Of a stretch of 64,000 bases of DNA, positions 45,261 through 56,530 are shown one piece after another (within the stretch, counting starts at the first letter, position 1; each line of letters begins with the position of its first letter). The notes beneath the pieces are model-generated. The model worked only from the letters and a program-made list of their open reading frames with translations, made no database searches and had not been told where the DNA came from. Position numbers and translations under genes: made by a program. The DNA is from Cricetomys ansorgei (Eukaryota > Chordata > Mammalia > Rodentia > Nesomyidae), in the NCBI GenBank assembly GCA_026225945.1, contig JAMJFZ010001627.1, positions 17,501 to 81,500 on the forward strand, read 5' to 3'.

Positions 45261-46193
45261 CAGAGGACAGGAACTTTCAAGCGCGAGGCAACATTTACAG
45301 AAGAATTTTAACAAACGCAACCAAACGAGTCTCAGTGCTTTTAGGCATCAGTTTCCACAGACTACTTTGATTCTCTAATGAAAACCAGAAATCTAATTTG
45401 AAAAATGCCAGGAATTAGGGGATAAAAGCTTAAAAGCAAGCGCAACCTAATACCACAGAAAGGAAATTGAAGTAGAAATTTTAAAACACTTGGAGTTGCT
45501 TGATACCGGAAAGTTGATTTATCAAAGCTGCCGAGACGTTGCAAAACACTTCCTACAGAAAAATCTGTAGAGTTAAAATGTCACACACAAGCCGTGGATT
45601 AGTGATCTCTGTAGCTGCCACGAGAAACTTGGGAAGGAAAACAGGACGAACCCAAATAAAGCAGAGAAGGAAATGAAGGTAATAGCAGGAGGACTGGAAA
45701 CCACTCCAAGGAATGCGTAGGACGGGTCCTGTCATCGGGTTCTGAAGGAGCCTTCGGTCAGCAGAGTAAAGTGTATTTTAGAGAGTAAAGAGACGGTACG
45801 AATAACACGTACTACGTACAAAGGCGACAGTGTTACGCGGTGGGAGCTTGTGGTCTGGGCAGGCCGTGGATACACAGAGATGCGTCTCCAGGACAGAACA
45901 CACAGGTCCATCCTCCTATGAAACATCTCAGTGGGGCCAACTGCCCAGCTGTTTGACGTGTCTCTGCAGGGCTTCCTATGTATTAGGCTCAAAATTGTGT
46001 TTGGTACTGCCCAACAAAGGCTCTGAATATTTTTAGAAGTGCACAAAAATACTGAAACTTTGGATTTTAAAATCTGAAGAAACTAGTCATGCTAAACATA
46101 TAATAACTTTCCCAGACAAGATTATATCTGTTTTCATATCAGAGTGTTATAAAGTACACTGTTTTGCATGCTCCTCACTGAAATTCTTTTCTT
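45261..46193. other. Unique sequence, nothing recognised
   Basis: No gene or clear repeat. Overlapping short frames on both strands near 45730-46050 are unsupported. Confidence 0.45.
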
Positions 46194-46254
46194 ACACACA
46201 CAGAGAGAGAGAGGGGGGGGGGGGAGGGAGGAAGAGGGAAGGGAGAGAGAGAGA
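46194..46254. repeat. Purine tract with G12 run, G-quadruplex-capable
   Basis: CA then GA repeats, then twelve G (46213-46224), then aggga, ggaaga, gggaaggg and more GA. The four G runs of three or more, with loops of 1, 7 and 2 bases, satisfy the usual intramolecular quadruplex pattern on the plus strand. Confidence 0.9.
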
Positions 46255-46431
46255 TTTTTTAAGGATGAAGTTTTAAAAAGGCAAAGTCCACTAAAGTGTA
46301 GCCTGTATCTTTCCGTGTATAAAAACAAACGTAAATAGCTCAAGCCGTCCTAGAGGCTATGTGCGGTGCGGTTCTACAGGGATATTAGTATGCCTCTTAT
46401 GTTTCCTAGCTACATCGTAAAATATCATAAA
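46255..46431. other. Unique sequence
   Basis: Nothing recognised. Confidence 0.35.
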
Positions 46432-46632
46432 TTGCGTGTGTGCACACACATACCTGCGTGTGTGCGTGCTTGTGTGTGGTGACACGCCTGCCAGAGTGCA
46501 CATCTGGAAGTCAGAGGCCAGTTGTGAGGAGCTGGTTCTCTTTCCACCGTGTCGGCTGACCTGGGTATCGAACTCAGATCTTCAAAGCTTTGTGGCAAGT
46601 GCTTTTACCCACTGAGATATCTTGCCACCCCT
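46432..46632 (-). mobile_element. B3/B4-type SINE with CA-rich tail
   Basis: TG/CA-rich tail (46434-46475) at the left, gaagtcagaggccagttgtg, then the box-B complement gtatcgaactcagatcttc and the head complement cccactgagatatcttgcca. Minus strand, nearly full length. Confidence 0.8.
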
Positions 46633-47905
46633 ACGGTGAATTTTTAGATGTTATTACAACCTGAATTGTTGCCAACAGACAGCATGTTTTATGGTTCTAA
46701 AAGGAAGCACCTGCATATTAACACTGCTTGAATGACGTTTTTAGAGGTGCCTCCTCGGCAACATCATGCTCTAGTACATTTTCAACATACGGCGTGGAGC
46801 ACAGGAGCCGTAGTGTGCAGGGGTCGGCTGGTCAGGAGCTATCTTCGCACAATATGTAAATTTCTCTCCAGCTTGCTTTAGTGACCTCACCTCCTTCCGA
46901 TGGGCCGCCGCCGAGTATTTACAGCACAGGCGCAGGCAGACCCTGCACGCCGGAGCTCCTCATGCAGTGGTCAGCCGTTTACCACGGTATTCCTTCATGG
47001 GGTACGCGATGCACACAGCCGCTCCTGTAATCCCGCTGGGTGGTAACGAGGGCTCAGTCTGGAGGTCGTCTTTCTTTTGGCCCACCCTCCTCTGTCTGTA
47101 GTGTATGTTTTCATTACTGCCCACTATTTCTAAATGGTGTCTCAACTGCAGGACTGCTTCTCAGTTCCCTTCAGAGGGCAGAAATGTTTTCGGCCAGTGC
47201 AATTTTACCGTTCTAACCCAAAATGCAAATACAAATAAGTGTGTCCTCAGAAGTTCAGAGCGGTCCTGGGAGGACAAAGACGTTGTCACCGGCCCTGGAG
47301 GCTGGCAAGCCAATCTGTACCCGAAAGCTGGACGGGAGCCGAGTGAACTCAAGAGATTTCTAACTTCTTCCTAGCTGATGCTTTAAGTTTTAGTGTATAC
47401 ATGTGTCTTTCTTCAGTGTCCACATGACATCATTATTAAGAATATCCTATGATTTAATATAGAAGCTGGAATCAAATGCAATTCTATGAGAGATGAAATT
47501 TTCTCTGCAATCATTTCATTTTCTGTGAAAGTTTTGCCTACCGAGTAGATATTCTATCATCAATCACATAGTTTACTCCGGTTGTGATTTTTTTTTCAAG
47601 ATCGATTAACAAGCAGATAATAGTCGCAATGCCCTTGAAAACCCTGTTCTCGTCTCCTCTCAACCTAATCCAGGATGATCTAGAATCCACAGCCTGTGTG
47701 CAATAGGACTGACCCTGCAGCTTAGGTCTCCTCTACCTCAGTGGACAACCTCTTCTCTCAGGAGATTAGAAAGCGCCTAGGTCAAGGCCTTCCAGCTGCC
47801 AACATCTGTTACTACCGTTGCTTCACTGATAAGTCACGCTTCTCTCGCCTTCTGGGTTTGCCTCTGCCTGCCTTGAGCAGACACTGTCTTCACGGTGGTT
47901 CCTGG
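46633..47905. other. Unique sequence including a CpG-rich patch
   Basis: 46790-47060 has about 20 CpGs in 270 bases (gatgggccgccgccgagtat, ggggtacgcgatgcac). The rest is ordinary. Overlapping 60-89-codon frames occur on both strands with no supporting context. Confidence 0.4.
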
Positions 47906-48115
47906 GCCGGGGATGTGGCTCAGCTGGTTCAGTGTTTGCGTGAGTGAAGGCCGGGTTTGACTTCATCTCACAGAGTAGGTGTTCTGCACACCTGTGATCC
48001 CAGAGCTCCAGAGAGTGCGGGGGCAGGAGTTCACGTCATCTCCGTGAGTCTGACGCAGACCTGGGCAACATGGGGCTTCTTCTCAAATAACAACTCCAAC
48101 TGTTGTTGTTGTTTT
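47906..48115 (+). mobile_element. B4-type SINE (ID head, B1-like body)
   Basis: ID-like head ggggatgtggctcagctggt, then B1-like cacctgtgatcccagagctc, gggggcaggagttcacgtca and agacctgggcaacatggggc. Its 3' tail region passes through tgttgttgttgttttcatt straight into the CAT/CAC array, so the array appears to have grown from the tail. Confidence 0.75.
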
Positions 48116-48179
48116 CATTATCATCATCATCATCATCATCACCATCATCACCATCACCATCATTGCCATCATCACCATC

Positions 48180-48211
<32 letters not shown>

Positions 48212-48245
48212 CATCACCATCATCACCATCATCATCACCATCACC

Positions 48246-48276
<31 letters not shown>

Positions 48277-48350
48277 CCATCATCACCATCACCATCATCA
48301 CCATCACCATCACCATCATCATCATCATCGCCATCATCGCCATCATCACC

Positions 48351-48382
<32 letters not shown>

Positions 48383-48558
48383 CATCACCATCATCACCAT
48401 CATCATCATCATCATCACCATCATCATCATCACATCATTATCATCATCATCACCATCATCATCATCACCATCATCACCATCATCGTCATCATCACCATTA
48501 TCATCATCACCATCATCACCATCACCATCACCATTATCATCATCATCATCATCACCAT
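48116..48558. repeat. (CAT/CAC)n trinucleotide array, 443 bp
   Basis: Imperfect TCA triplets with interspersed CCA, and a few GCC, TTA and CGT variants, in the same orientation as the array at 19868-20004. Blocks such as catcaccatcaccatcatca recur, suggesting internal duplication. Poly-His and poly-Met frames of 116-223 codons over it are artefacts. Confidence 0.97.
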
Positions 48559-50166
48559 TTCTACTACAAAGTATATCATGTCACCCAGAAACTGGAACTT
48601 ACCTGCAACCAAGATACCCTACATTTAAGCTGTCTCAAGTAGTTCATGTAAGGGTCCTTTTCTCATTTATGTAGCACATACAGTTTCCACAGTACACACC
48701 TGCACAAACACATTCAGGCCTTGTAAGCACATACTGACTGTCACTAAAGACAATGTACACTGGTGGCAGATGTGTCCTGTAGAGAGTGGCATGGCTTGTT
48801 CCCAGTTGCTACTGTTTTTTTGGGGGAGGGGTTACCTATGATCAGACTTTATAAATTGCTCTACCAACAGAGAGCATAGATCCCTTTGAAACATCAGCTG
48901 TGCTGGTAATTATTATACTTAGAATTAACAGGAATTTGGCTCAAATAATTCATTTTTGGGCCTCTGCGTTGCTTAAGCATCTGTCTGTGAATTAGCTTTG
49001 ATAATGTTTCAATATGTTCTTGCTCGTGTTTAGCATATTTGGTTGTGTTATAATAAGGAGGAAAGATCCGTAGCTTTTTCAAAGTAGTCCTCTGATAGTG
49101 GCTGTTTCCCCAAAATGGTTAGCAAATTAAAGTATTTTAAGTTTTGTCGAAGAAGTTTACTTTTACTTATATAAAATCATTGTTGTATGCACTGTTGGGT
49201 AACTGGCTCCCGGGTCTTGCTGTTTTGTATTGTTTGCAGGTGTTGGATTTATGTGGGGGATGGTGATCGCTAATTATCTGCATGTGCTATCAGTAGAACA
49301 CCTGGGGAGGTATGGATCAATAAAACACCTGAGCTCAGATGCTCAGGGTTCCACTGCCCAGTATGGCACTTGCCATGATTGTGGTTCCCTCTGCTGAGGT
49401 CTGGCAGGGTTGTACCGGTAAGAATCCCTCCTCGTCTCTCTTAATGAGCCAACACAGTAGGTATACTACTACAGAGTTGTTTTTTTTTAACCAAATTGGC
49501 TTTTCCTCTTATTCATATTTGATATTGTCAGAAACTTTATTCATTCTGAGCATGCAGACACTTTCTCAGAGTATGCAAACAAAATTAAACCCAACTTGAG
49601 ACAAGATACGTATGTTGTCAGAGGGAAGAAAACAGTTTATTACGTATTTATACAGGTGAATGTGTTACAAAGCTGTACTTCTCTCTGCATCAGTTTGTAA
49701 CCTTAGTTTGGGCTTAGATATAAGTTAGTGTCACATAATCCACTATAATATAATCCAGCACTCATATAAAAGTCACTTTCCTATACAGAAATCACTTAAT
49801 AAACCTGGCCTCTCTCCATCAGCCACTGATAAAATCCTCGGCACATGTGTGGATCTTCCCGTGTCCTGCTGCCTGTCACTCTTTCCTCCATATCACCTGT
49901 ACAGTGCTTCCTTTGGTGATGGAGACACCAGACAAGACTTTTTTGACAAGCTTTCTGTACATGTATGTGGGTTCTTTGTGTGTGCACACTTGCGTTTGTG
50001 CATGTTTGTTCAGGAAAATACTCTTGAGAGTCATTCTGAAGGTGTGTGTACCTCTCAGTTTCCTTTATCAAGACAGATTTATTTGCTGTTAGCTTTTAAG
50101 TTTTCTTATATTGTTTTCAGATATTATATGAGGGGTGATTTTAGTCTTTTTTGAATTTTTAAAGAT
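48559..50166. other. Unique sequence, nothing firmly recognised
   Basis: About 1.6 kb with no assigned repeat. ggatcaataaaacacctg (49313) contains an AATAAA word without other transcript evidence. Overlapping 80-101-codon frames at 49.8-50.15 kb lie on both strands and are unsupported. Confidence 0.45.
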
Positions 50167-50190
50167 TGTGTGCGCGTGCGCGTGCGTGCG
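50167..50190. repeat. Alternating GT/GC tract
   Basis: Twenty-four bases of strict pyrimidine-purine alternation (tgtgtgcgcgtgcgcgtgcg onward), a short Z-DNA-prone tract. Confidence 0.85.
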
Positions 50191-50799
50191 TTTCCCAGGG
50201 TGTGATCTGCTTTAGAAAGCTGTCCGTGTGCTGCCGAGTATGGTGTGTGTCCCTTGCAGTTTTGGTGGGCTATTCTGCAGTTGTCTGTAAAGTACATTTA
50301 GCATGTGCTATCAGTTAATACGTTGATGTTTCTCTCCTGTTTACTGAGCTGATCAGCAGCATGAACCCGAGAGAGCAGGACCTAAAAATGAGGCAGACTA
50401 AAGCCTCAGGCACTAGCCAGCTTATATTCTGAGGGTTAAGAGAAATCACGTGAGTAAGGTGTTTAATCACAAGGACAAGCCACAGATGACAGAAGCATGT
50501 TTTCCGCAGGGACATTTGAATAACAACAGCTGAAGTAAACTCTCTCCTGTCTGCCACACCTGGGAGAAGCAGGGAAGCACATTCCAAGAACAAGTCTGTG
50601 TTTTGAAGAAACTGAGGTCACAGGACTCTGGTCTTTCTTTCTTGGGATTTTCTCACAAGTGCTCAGAATTTCCCTTGCATGACTTCGTTCTTGGACTGTA
50701 CTTCGACACCCAGTGTGTTTTGTTCAGGTGACCTGTCTGGAGAATGCAGGTTATTGAAATCACGTGTTAATGGGCTGATGTTAGTCTGTGTCTTTATTT
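50191..50799. other. Unique sequence
   Basis: Nothing recognised. It may include the extreme end of the following antisense L1. Confidence 0.4.
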
Positions 50800-52330
50800 C
50801 CAGGAGTGTGTTTTCTTATGAGATTGGCTGCCCCAGAGTCTGGTGCATGTATGTCTAGAATAGAAATGTCTTCCTGTTCAGCTGACCCCTTGATTAGAAT
50901 GGTGCCCCTCATATCTTCCCTTTAGTTTTACTTTGAAGTCTTTTTGCCAGGTAAGAGGGTGGCCGTGCCTACCTGCTTTGTGGCCCACTCGGTTGGCGTT
51001 CCCTTGTTTGTGCTTTTACTCTAAGGTGCGGCCTATCTTTAAAGCTTAGATGTGTTTCTTGTCAGAAGATGGATTTTGGTTCCTGATCCACCCAGGCAGC
51101 CTGTGTCTTTGGAGAAGGGGGGACACTGGCATTTAAAGTCATCACTGAAGTGTGTGTGCTAATTGTGATCAGTATATGGATTTTTGGTTTTGTTTGTGTT
51201 CTCCGTGTATTTTTTTTTGTTTTAAAAGTTATGGGTTCATATTTCTTTCCACAATCTCTCTGTCATGCTCATTCCTTTCTTCAGCATGGAATATTGCTTC
51301 CTGCGTTTTCTTCATGGTTTTTGTTGGGTTTGTTGTTATTTTCATCTGTGTACACCGTGGAGAGTTTTCCGTCCTCACTCACTTACGGTGGATAGTTTTC
51401 CTGGGTATAGGATAGTTTTGCTGGGTATAGGATAGTTTTGCTGGGTATATTATTCTAGGTTGGCTTTCACGGCCATTTAGGACTTGGAACGCATCACTCC
51501 AGGCTCTTCTGGCTTTCAGCGTTTCCATTGAGAAATCAGCTGTTATTCTGCTGAGTTTTCCTTTTCTCTTGCAGCTTTCAATACAGTTTCCTTGTTCTGT
51601 ATGCTTAGTGTTTTAACTATCATACGCGGCAGGGATTTTATTTTCTGGTCTTGTCTATTTGGTGTTCTGTTGTTTCTTCCATCTGTAGGAGTGTCTTTCC
51701 TTCGTTTGGGGAAGGTTTCTTTATGATGTTGCTAAGATCTGGTCTGTGCCATTGACTTGGGGTTCTTTCCCCTTTCCTTTCTTTGATTCAGAGGTTTCTC
51801 TTTTCATGGTGTCTCACATCCCTGTACATCCTTTTCCTGTATTTTTTTTTTAATTTCACATTCCATGCTTATTTGATCTGGATCCTCTTCTTTATCTCTA
51901 AGTCTTGACATTCTGTCTTCTGCTTGGTGCGTCTACTTGCAAGGATTTCCTTTGAGCTTTTTAAGCTTCTCCATTGAGTTTTTCAATTTCAACTTCATTT
52001 TGGCCTGAGTCTTCGTCAATGCTTCTGTCTCCTTACTAATTCTGTGTTCAGATCCTAGTTTGCCTTCATCATCCCAGCAGGCTCGTGTTTGTGTGTTCAG
52101 GGGCATCACACACACTTAAGTCCTCAGGGGTTCATTTTACTTAAGTTCTTTCTCTTTAATTTCATCGAGCTGTTCTTCGGGTCTTCTTTAAACTTACTAA
52201 ATTCTTTGATGAAGCTTATGATTTGTTCTTCAAAATTTTATCCTCCTTGGCCAGTTCTGGAAGACCGTTTCTGTGTGCTGACCCTGAGGAAACACTTTCC
52301 AGATTTTCAGATAAAACCTCGTTTTCAGGA
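50800..52330 (-). mobile_element. L1 5' / ORF1 region, antisense, about 1.5 kb
   Basis: Complement of rodent L1 5' and ORF1 DNA in order: gttttgctgggtatattatt, ctttcagcgtttccattgag, aaatcagctgttattctgct, tttggtgttctgttgtttct, tccatctgtaggagtgtctt, ttaagcttctccattgagtt and tttcaatttcaacttcattt. The last part matches the complement of the ORF1 coiled-coil region. No frame is intact. A 20-base triplication lies inside at 51390-51449. It is one of the longest L1 segments in the window. Confidence 0.75.
51390..51449. repeat. 20-bp tandem triplication inside L1
   Basis: ggatagttttgctgggtata occurs twice in a row (51410-51429, 51430-51449), preceded by one copy with c for g (51390-51409). The near-identity of units inside a diverged L1 suggests a duplication younger than the insertion. 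Confidence 0.95.
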
Positions 52331-52954
52331 AAGACAGCTAGTCCTTGTCTGCAGTTAGGATCCCCTCGTGGGTGGAGTTCTCATCACTGTCACCAGTATT
52401 TGAACTGCTAGTAGTCAGGTTTGCAGGGGGGAAAAAAAACAAGAACTGTTCAGTTTAAGCAGCCTTTTGACTCTAAGCCTGGGCTTCCACAAGTCCTCGG
52501 CCAGGGGAAAGAATGTCAGGTTGAAACATTCTTGCCCTTGGCTGGTGGGAGAGTTGGCCCCATGATCAGGAAAAGCCGTAGACACTTTGCTTCTTTCCTG
52601 CTCTCAGCTGGATTTTTTGTTTTCACCACGAAAATGTCTTTCGCTAAAGGCCTCGTCTTGGGGCTCTCGCTTTTGAGCCTCTTCTTCTCTCACTGAATTT
52701 CCACTGTTTTCTCTTCCAGAGGCTTTTTCCCTCCTCACTCTCCTGTTCCTTCAGGAGACATCTACTTGTTACTTTTGCTTATATAATCTCTGTCCTCTAG
52801 GAGCTGCTCTGATCGTACTTTCCTGGACTCTGTGAGGACTGGAGTTTCTTTCACGTTCTTCTTGGTCTCCATGTTGAATGTGGCTGGCTTGTTAGTGCCC
52901 CAAGTTCATACGCCATCCATAGTTGTACGCTGCTGAGGAGACCTAGCAAGGGCG
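52331..52954. other. Unique sequence, possibly old repeat
   Basis: No family assigned. A 91-codon frame (52421-52696) ends in a hydrophobic stretch, but has no supporting start or splice context and is not recognised. Confidence 0.4.
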
Positions 52955-53170
52955 CAACACAGGAGGCACATTCACAGGTGCGAACTCCGCCAGTCCTCAG
53001 CAGAGGGAACCACCGTCATGGCCAGTGCCGTACTGAACAGTGGAACCCTGGGCTTCTCAGCTCAGATGTTTTTTTATTCATTCAGAACTCCTCAGATTTA
53101 GATCATGAGCAATCAAACATGGAGCAGGAGCATGATGCAGACCTTAATAGTACACCTGCCAGCCCATCCT
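52955..53170 (+). repeat. Unnamed dispersed repeat, copy 2
   Basis: Same element as 20605-20835, same orientation: ggaggcacattcacagg, gtcctcagcagagggaacca, catggccagtgccgtactga, cagtggaaccctgggc, cagaactcctcagattta and gatcatgagcaatcaaacat. Differences are scattered substitutions and small indels, as expected of two independent old insertions rather than a recent duplication. Confidence 0.7.
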
Positions 53171-53624
53171 CTAGCTGTTTCAGTGCTTGGGCCATGGTGA
53201 GCATGGTTTGCCAATGGATACTTGGATCAGAAATGTATCCCCAAAGCCCGATCAGCAGCAGAACTGTAGGTCTGTACGAGGGGGATTACTCAGATTTCAG
53301 AATGTCTGCACGCTCTCTTCCCTCTTTGAATATATTCTGATGGTAAACTTTGTTCATAAAATATACACATTGGGGGCCACTATAGGTATCTATAGGAAGA
53401 GTTCAAGATTAAAGGTCCTTTTCACACAAAGGGAATCTGATTGGCCAGCCAGGCCACATGACCCCAACAGACAGCCTCTCCTGCTTCTGCTTTGGTGATG
53501 ATGCTGGCCACACCAACAGATGCTGTTTCTGTGATGATCTGGTGGCTGATTTGTTTTCAGCTTTTGTGGCTTTGTAAGTGACCTTTATGGTGAGAGTGTA
53601 TGCATCGATTCTTCTTCTTCTTTT
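53171..53624. other. Unique sequence
   Basis: No repeat assigned. It may belong to the same old element as the preceding repeat. Confidence 0.35.
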
Positions 53625-53705
53625 TTTTTTCATGAGGACGTGTTGAATTTGATCAAATGCCCGTTCTGTGGCGTCTTTCAGACTCCACCATGCTGTGTCG
53701 CGAGC
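53625..53705 (-). mobile_element. L1 ORF2 fragment, antisense, short
   Basis: tcatgaggacgtgttgaatt and tgatcaaatgcccgttctg are close to the complement of a well-known L1 ORF2 phrase. About 80 bases. Confidence 0.5.
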
Positions 53706-54494
53706 TTCCCTTCATCCCAGGAACGAATCGTTTTATCACAGTTGACAGAAAACACTTCACTGAAACATAAGTTTTATAGAAGGTAAACTCTAAATTCAGC
53801 CTCTTTTTAGTATGTTCTCTGAGTTTCCTGAAAATAGAGATTTCACCCACCTTGGTTACTGCCTAGCTTGTTTCTGTGCCTTTAAAAACCATCCCTTGAG
53901 CTGATAGATCCCGGAAAGCTATGCATTGTGGGTGTGGGACATCGTCTGCGTATAAAGACCAGCTTTTTATTCTCGTCTGCAAGCTGGCTTGTTTGCCTTC
54001 CCAGACATTAGTGGGTGGCTAATTTCTTGGAACTTGTGGTTACTTTTCTGTTTCAGCACAAGATACCATGTCTTGCTTCCATCCAAGTTTGCTTCAGGCC
54101 AGCTGTTAGGTTGCTGTTATTTCAGAGTTTGAAGGCAATTTAAGCCCATATTTCTCCAAACTACAGGCTTGGCATGCTTTTCCACGTGGACAGAAGTACC
54201 AAACGGAGTAGCCTGTGCCTCCAATTCTCTGGAGCCAGAGGAAGCCCTGACATCTTACCAGCAACCATTGGTTTATAACCAGGAGCTGTGAGATTTTGTC
54301 ATGTTCTGACGACTGTGCCAATAGTAACGAGCTCTAAAGCAGTGTTTCACCCACCAATTCACGCACAGCACTGGGGCTGGACAGAGATCCACAAGGCTAT
54401 GGACTAATGTGGACGTTTGGCTCAGTGCTGCCACAGCTGGCCAAGATGATGGTGGGCAGAATGCAAGTTCAGTAGTCCAGCTCAAATGTTGCAG
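53706..54494. other. Unique sequence
   Basis: No gene or repeat recognised. Overlapping minus-strand frames of 71-80 codons at 54.1-54.5 kb are unsupported. Confidence 0.4.
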
Positions 54495-54603
54495 GAGGAC
54501 TAAGTGCTCTGTCATCTGGCGCTGCTCTGCAGGAGGACTAAGTGCTCTGTCATCTGGTGCTGCTCTGCAGGAGGACTAAGTGCTCTGTCATCTGGCGCTG
54601 TTC
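54495..54603. repeat. 38-bp tandem repeat, 2.9 copies
   Basis: Units start at 54495, 54533 and 54571 with gaggactaagtgctctgtca and continue tctggcgctgctctgcag. The middle unit has a single c-to-t change (tctggtgctg); the third runs into a T-rich stretch. Near-perfect identity indicates a recent expansion. Confidence 0.97.
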
Positions 54604-55244
54604 TTTTTTTTTCTACATCTAGTAAATAGTCTCGTTCCATAGCACAGGGTTGGCAGCGACTTTCCACTGCTACCACGCTGGTTCTCACAAATGCCTAGGG
54701 TTGGGGTGTGCTATGCCCTAGACTCATGCCAAGGCAGGCAGCGATGCAAGGGCAACCCCGAGTCTGTTCCGGCAGTGCCCAGGGCTGCGCTTGCAGTACA
54801 GTTCGGGGTGTCTGTGGCGCTCTGGCTTGCACGCGTCGAGTTTCCTCTCTCACAGTAGATCTCACTGTGTCACCCTCAGAACGAAAATCAAGTGCGAAGT
54901 CCTGAAATCCGTCACATCCCAGAGCTTTATCTGGCCCTCGGCTTCACCACATGGGGCTGGTTCCGGGTTTCAGTTCTGGACTTCCTTCCTTCTCCATCTG
55001 CCGAGTCCTGGAAGGGCTGACTTTGTGCTGTTTGGAGTTGGGGAGATGATTCTGGCAGCTCTCTGCCTTCCTCGGGTATCCCTGCTTATTTTGCTAACTG
55101 TGAACCATGGTCAAATATGGCTTCCTTGGCCTTAGTGAGGGGAAAGCTGATCAGATTGGCTTGTCTGCAAGGAAAGAATTGCTGAAGGCTTTATTTAGCT
55201 TCTCTGGTTTAGAGTTCTTTTGAGATTCTGTTTGGCATAGGGTA
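54604..55244. other. Unique sequence
   Basis: Moderately G+C-rich at 54700-54900, with frames of 65 and 114 codons that do not resemble any family I know. No repeat identified. Confidence 0.4.
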
Positions 55245-55670
55245 TGAATCGTCTTTATCTTTCTTTGAAAATAATGTACTGAATTTATTTCTTAACAATT
55301 TCACACATGTATGTCTCCTAACTATTACCTCTCTCCTTTCTTACCTTCCTTTCTTTTCCTATCTTTGTTTTGTGACTCACTGAGTCTAACCATGGCTGCT
55401 TGCTTGCTCATGGGTTTGGGGCTAATCACTGTCAGCTGACCAGTGAGTGCACAGCTGAAGTCAATGTCTGCCTCTTCCTCAGGATTTATTAGCATCCAGT
55501 GGTCAGGAGGGAGGATCGGGCCTGTGAGCGTCTCCCCGATCTGACCCGTGACTGACTGTCGACAGGTCCTGTCTTGAGCCTGTCTCGTACGGTGACTGGA
55601 GCTGCTCTGGGCTCCCAACTGCAATGTCTGCATCGTGCACAGAAGACTTTCCCTTCCTCAGTTCCTTACA
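55245..55670 (-). mobile_element. L1 3' untranslated region, Lx type, antisense
   Basis: cttaacaatttcacacatgt, tgtgactcactgagtctaac, catggctgcttgcttgctca, tgggtttggggctaatcact and accagtgagtgcacagctga match the complement of the Lx 3' untranslated region closely and in order. Confidence 0.8.
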
Positions 55671-56079
55671 TCCTTTCTAATGGCTCTTCAGTGTTTCCAG
55701 AGCCTTAGAGGCGTGTTCTCAGAACCCGAAGCTCCCATGATTCTCTGCCTTCACCACCATTCATTGCGAAGAAAGCTTCTCTGATTAAGGTTGAGAGTAG
55801 CATTTGTCTCTGTGTGTAAACATAAAGATGTGAATGGTCACTTTAGCCAGTTGGCAGCAGGGGCCCACAGATCTAAACAGACAGCAGTTAATCCCCTCTG
55901 CAGGAGTCAGCTGCTGTCAGAGTGAGCACCCTGCCTGCAAGGTCAGGGGTGTCGTTCATAGCGAAGTAAAATCATTGGTGACTTCCGACGACTTTTTCTT
56001 CCTGGACAGCAGCATAGCCCCTTCCAACATGCTGGACACTAACTCTTAGGAAGCTTCCTGCTCAGATCCAGCTTGGGGT
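55671..56079. other. Unique sequence between two L1 fragments
   Basis: Nothing assigned. Confidence 0.35.
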
Positions 56080-56530
56080 GTGTGTGGTCAAACAAAGTGT
56101 GTGGTCTCACCATTGTCAGAACGGCTGTCATCAGGACAGTAAAAGACAAAGAAGCACGGGCTGGCATGCGCTCTGCTGTCGGGAGCGTGCACTGGTGCAG
56201 CACCGGAAACAGTGTGGAGGTACCCTAAAAGGAAAGACAGAGCTACCCTGTGATCCGTCTGGCCCACTCCCGGGCATACACCCAACGGAGTCCGCACCCT
56301 ACTGAGGGCTTAGCTGATCATTCGTGTTGTGTTCATTGTCTCTCTGTTCACAATGGCCAGGAAATAGAAGCACCCCAGATGTCCACTGACTGATGAACAG
56401 ACAATGAAAGTGTGGTATATAATCACAATTGGATTTCATTCAGCTGTAAAGAAAATGGAATTTAAAGGTAAATGAATGGAACTGGGAAAAATTATACCAA
56501 GAGAGGTAACTGAGCCCCAGCAAGACAAAT
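56080..56530 (+). mobile_element. L1 ORF2 3' end, sense
   Basis: gtggaggtaccctaaaagga, actcccgggcatacacccaa, cacaatggccaggaaataga, agcaccccagatgtccactg, gaaagtgtggtatataatca, gaatggaactgggaaaaatt and aagagaggtaactgagcccc reproduce the end of rodent L1 ORF2 in order, with indels. The following G-rich 56531-56800 may be its 3' untranslated part. Confidence 0.85.

Noticed and set aside
47957..48642. Poly-His (223 codons), poly-Ser and poly-Met frames
   Set aside because: Produced by the CAT/CAC array in its various frames; no non-repeat coding sequence of note on either side.
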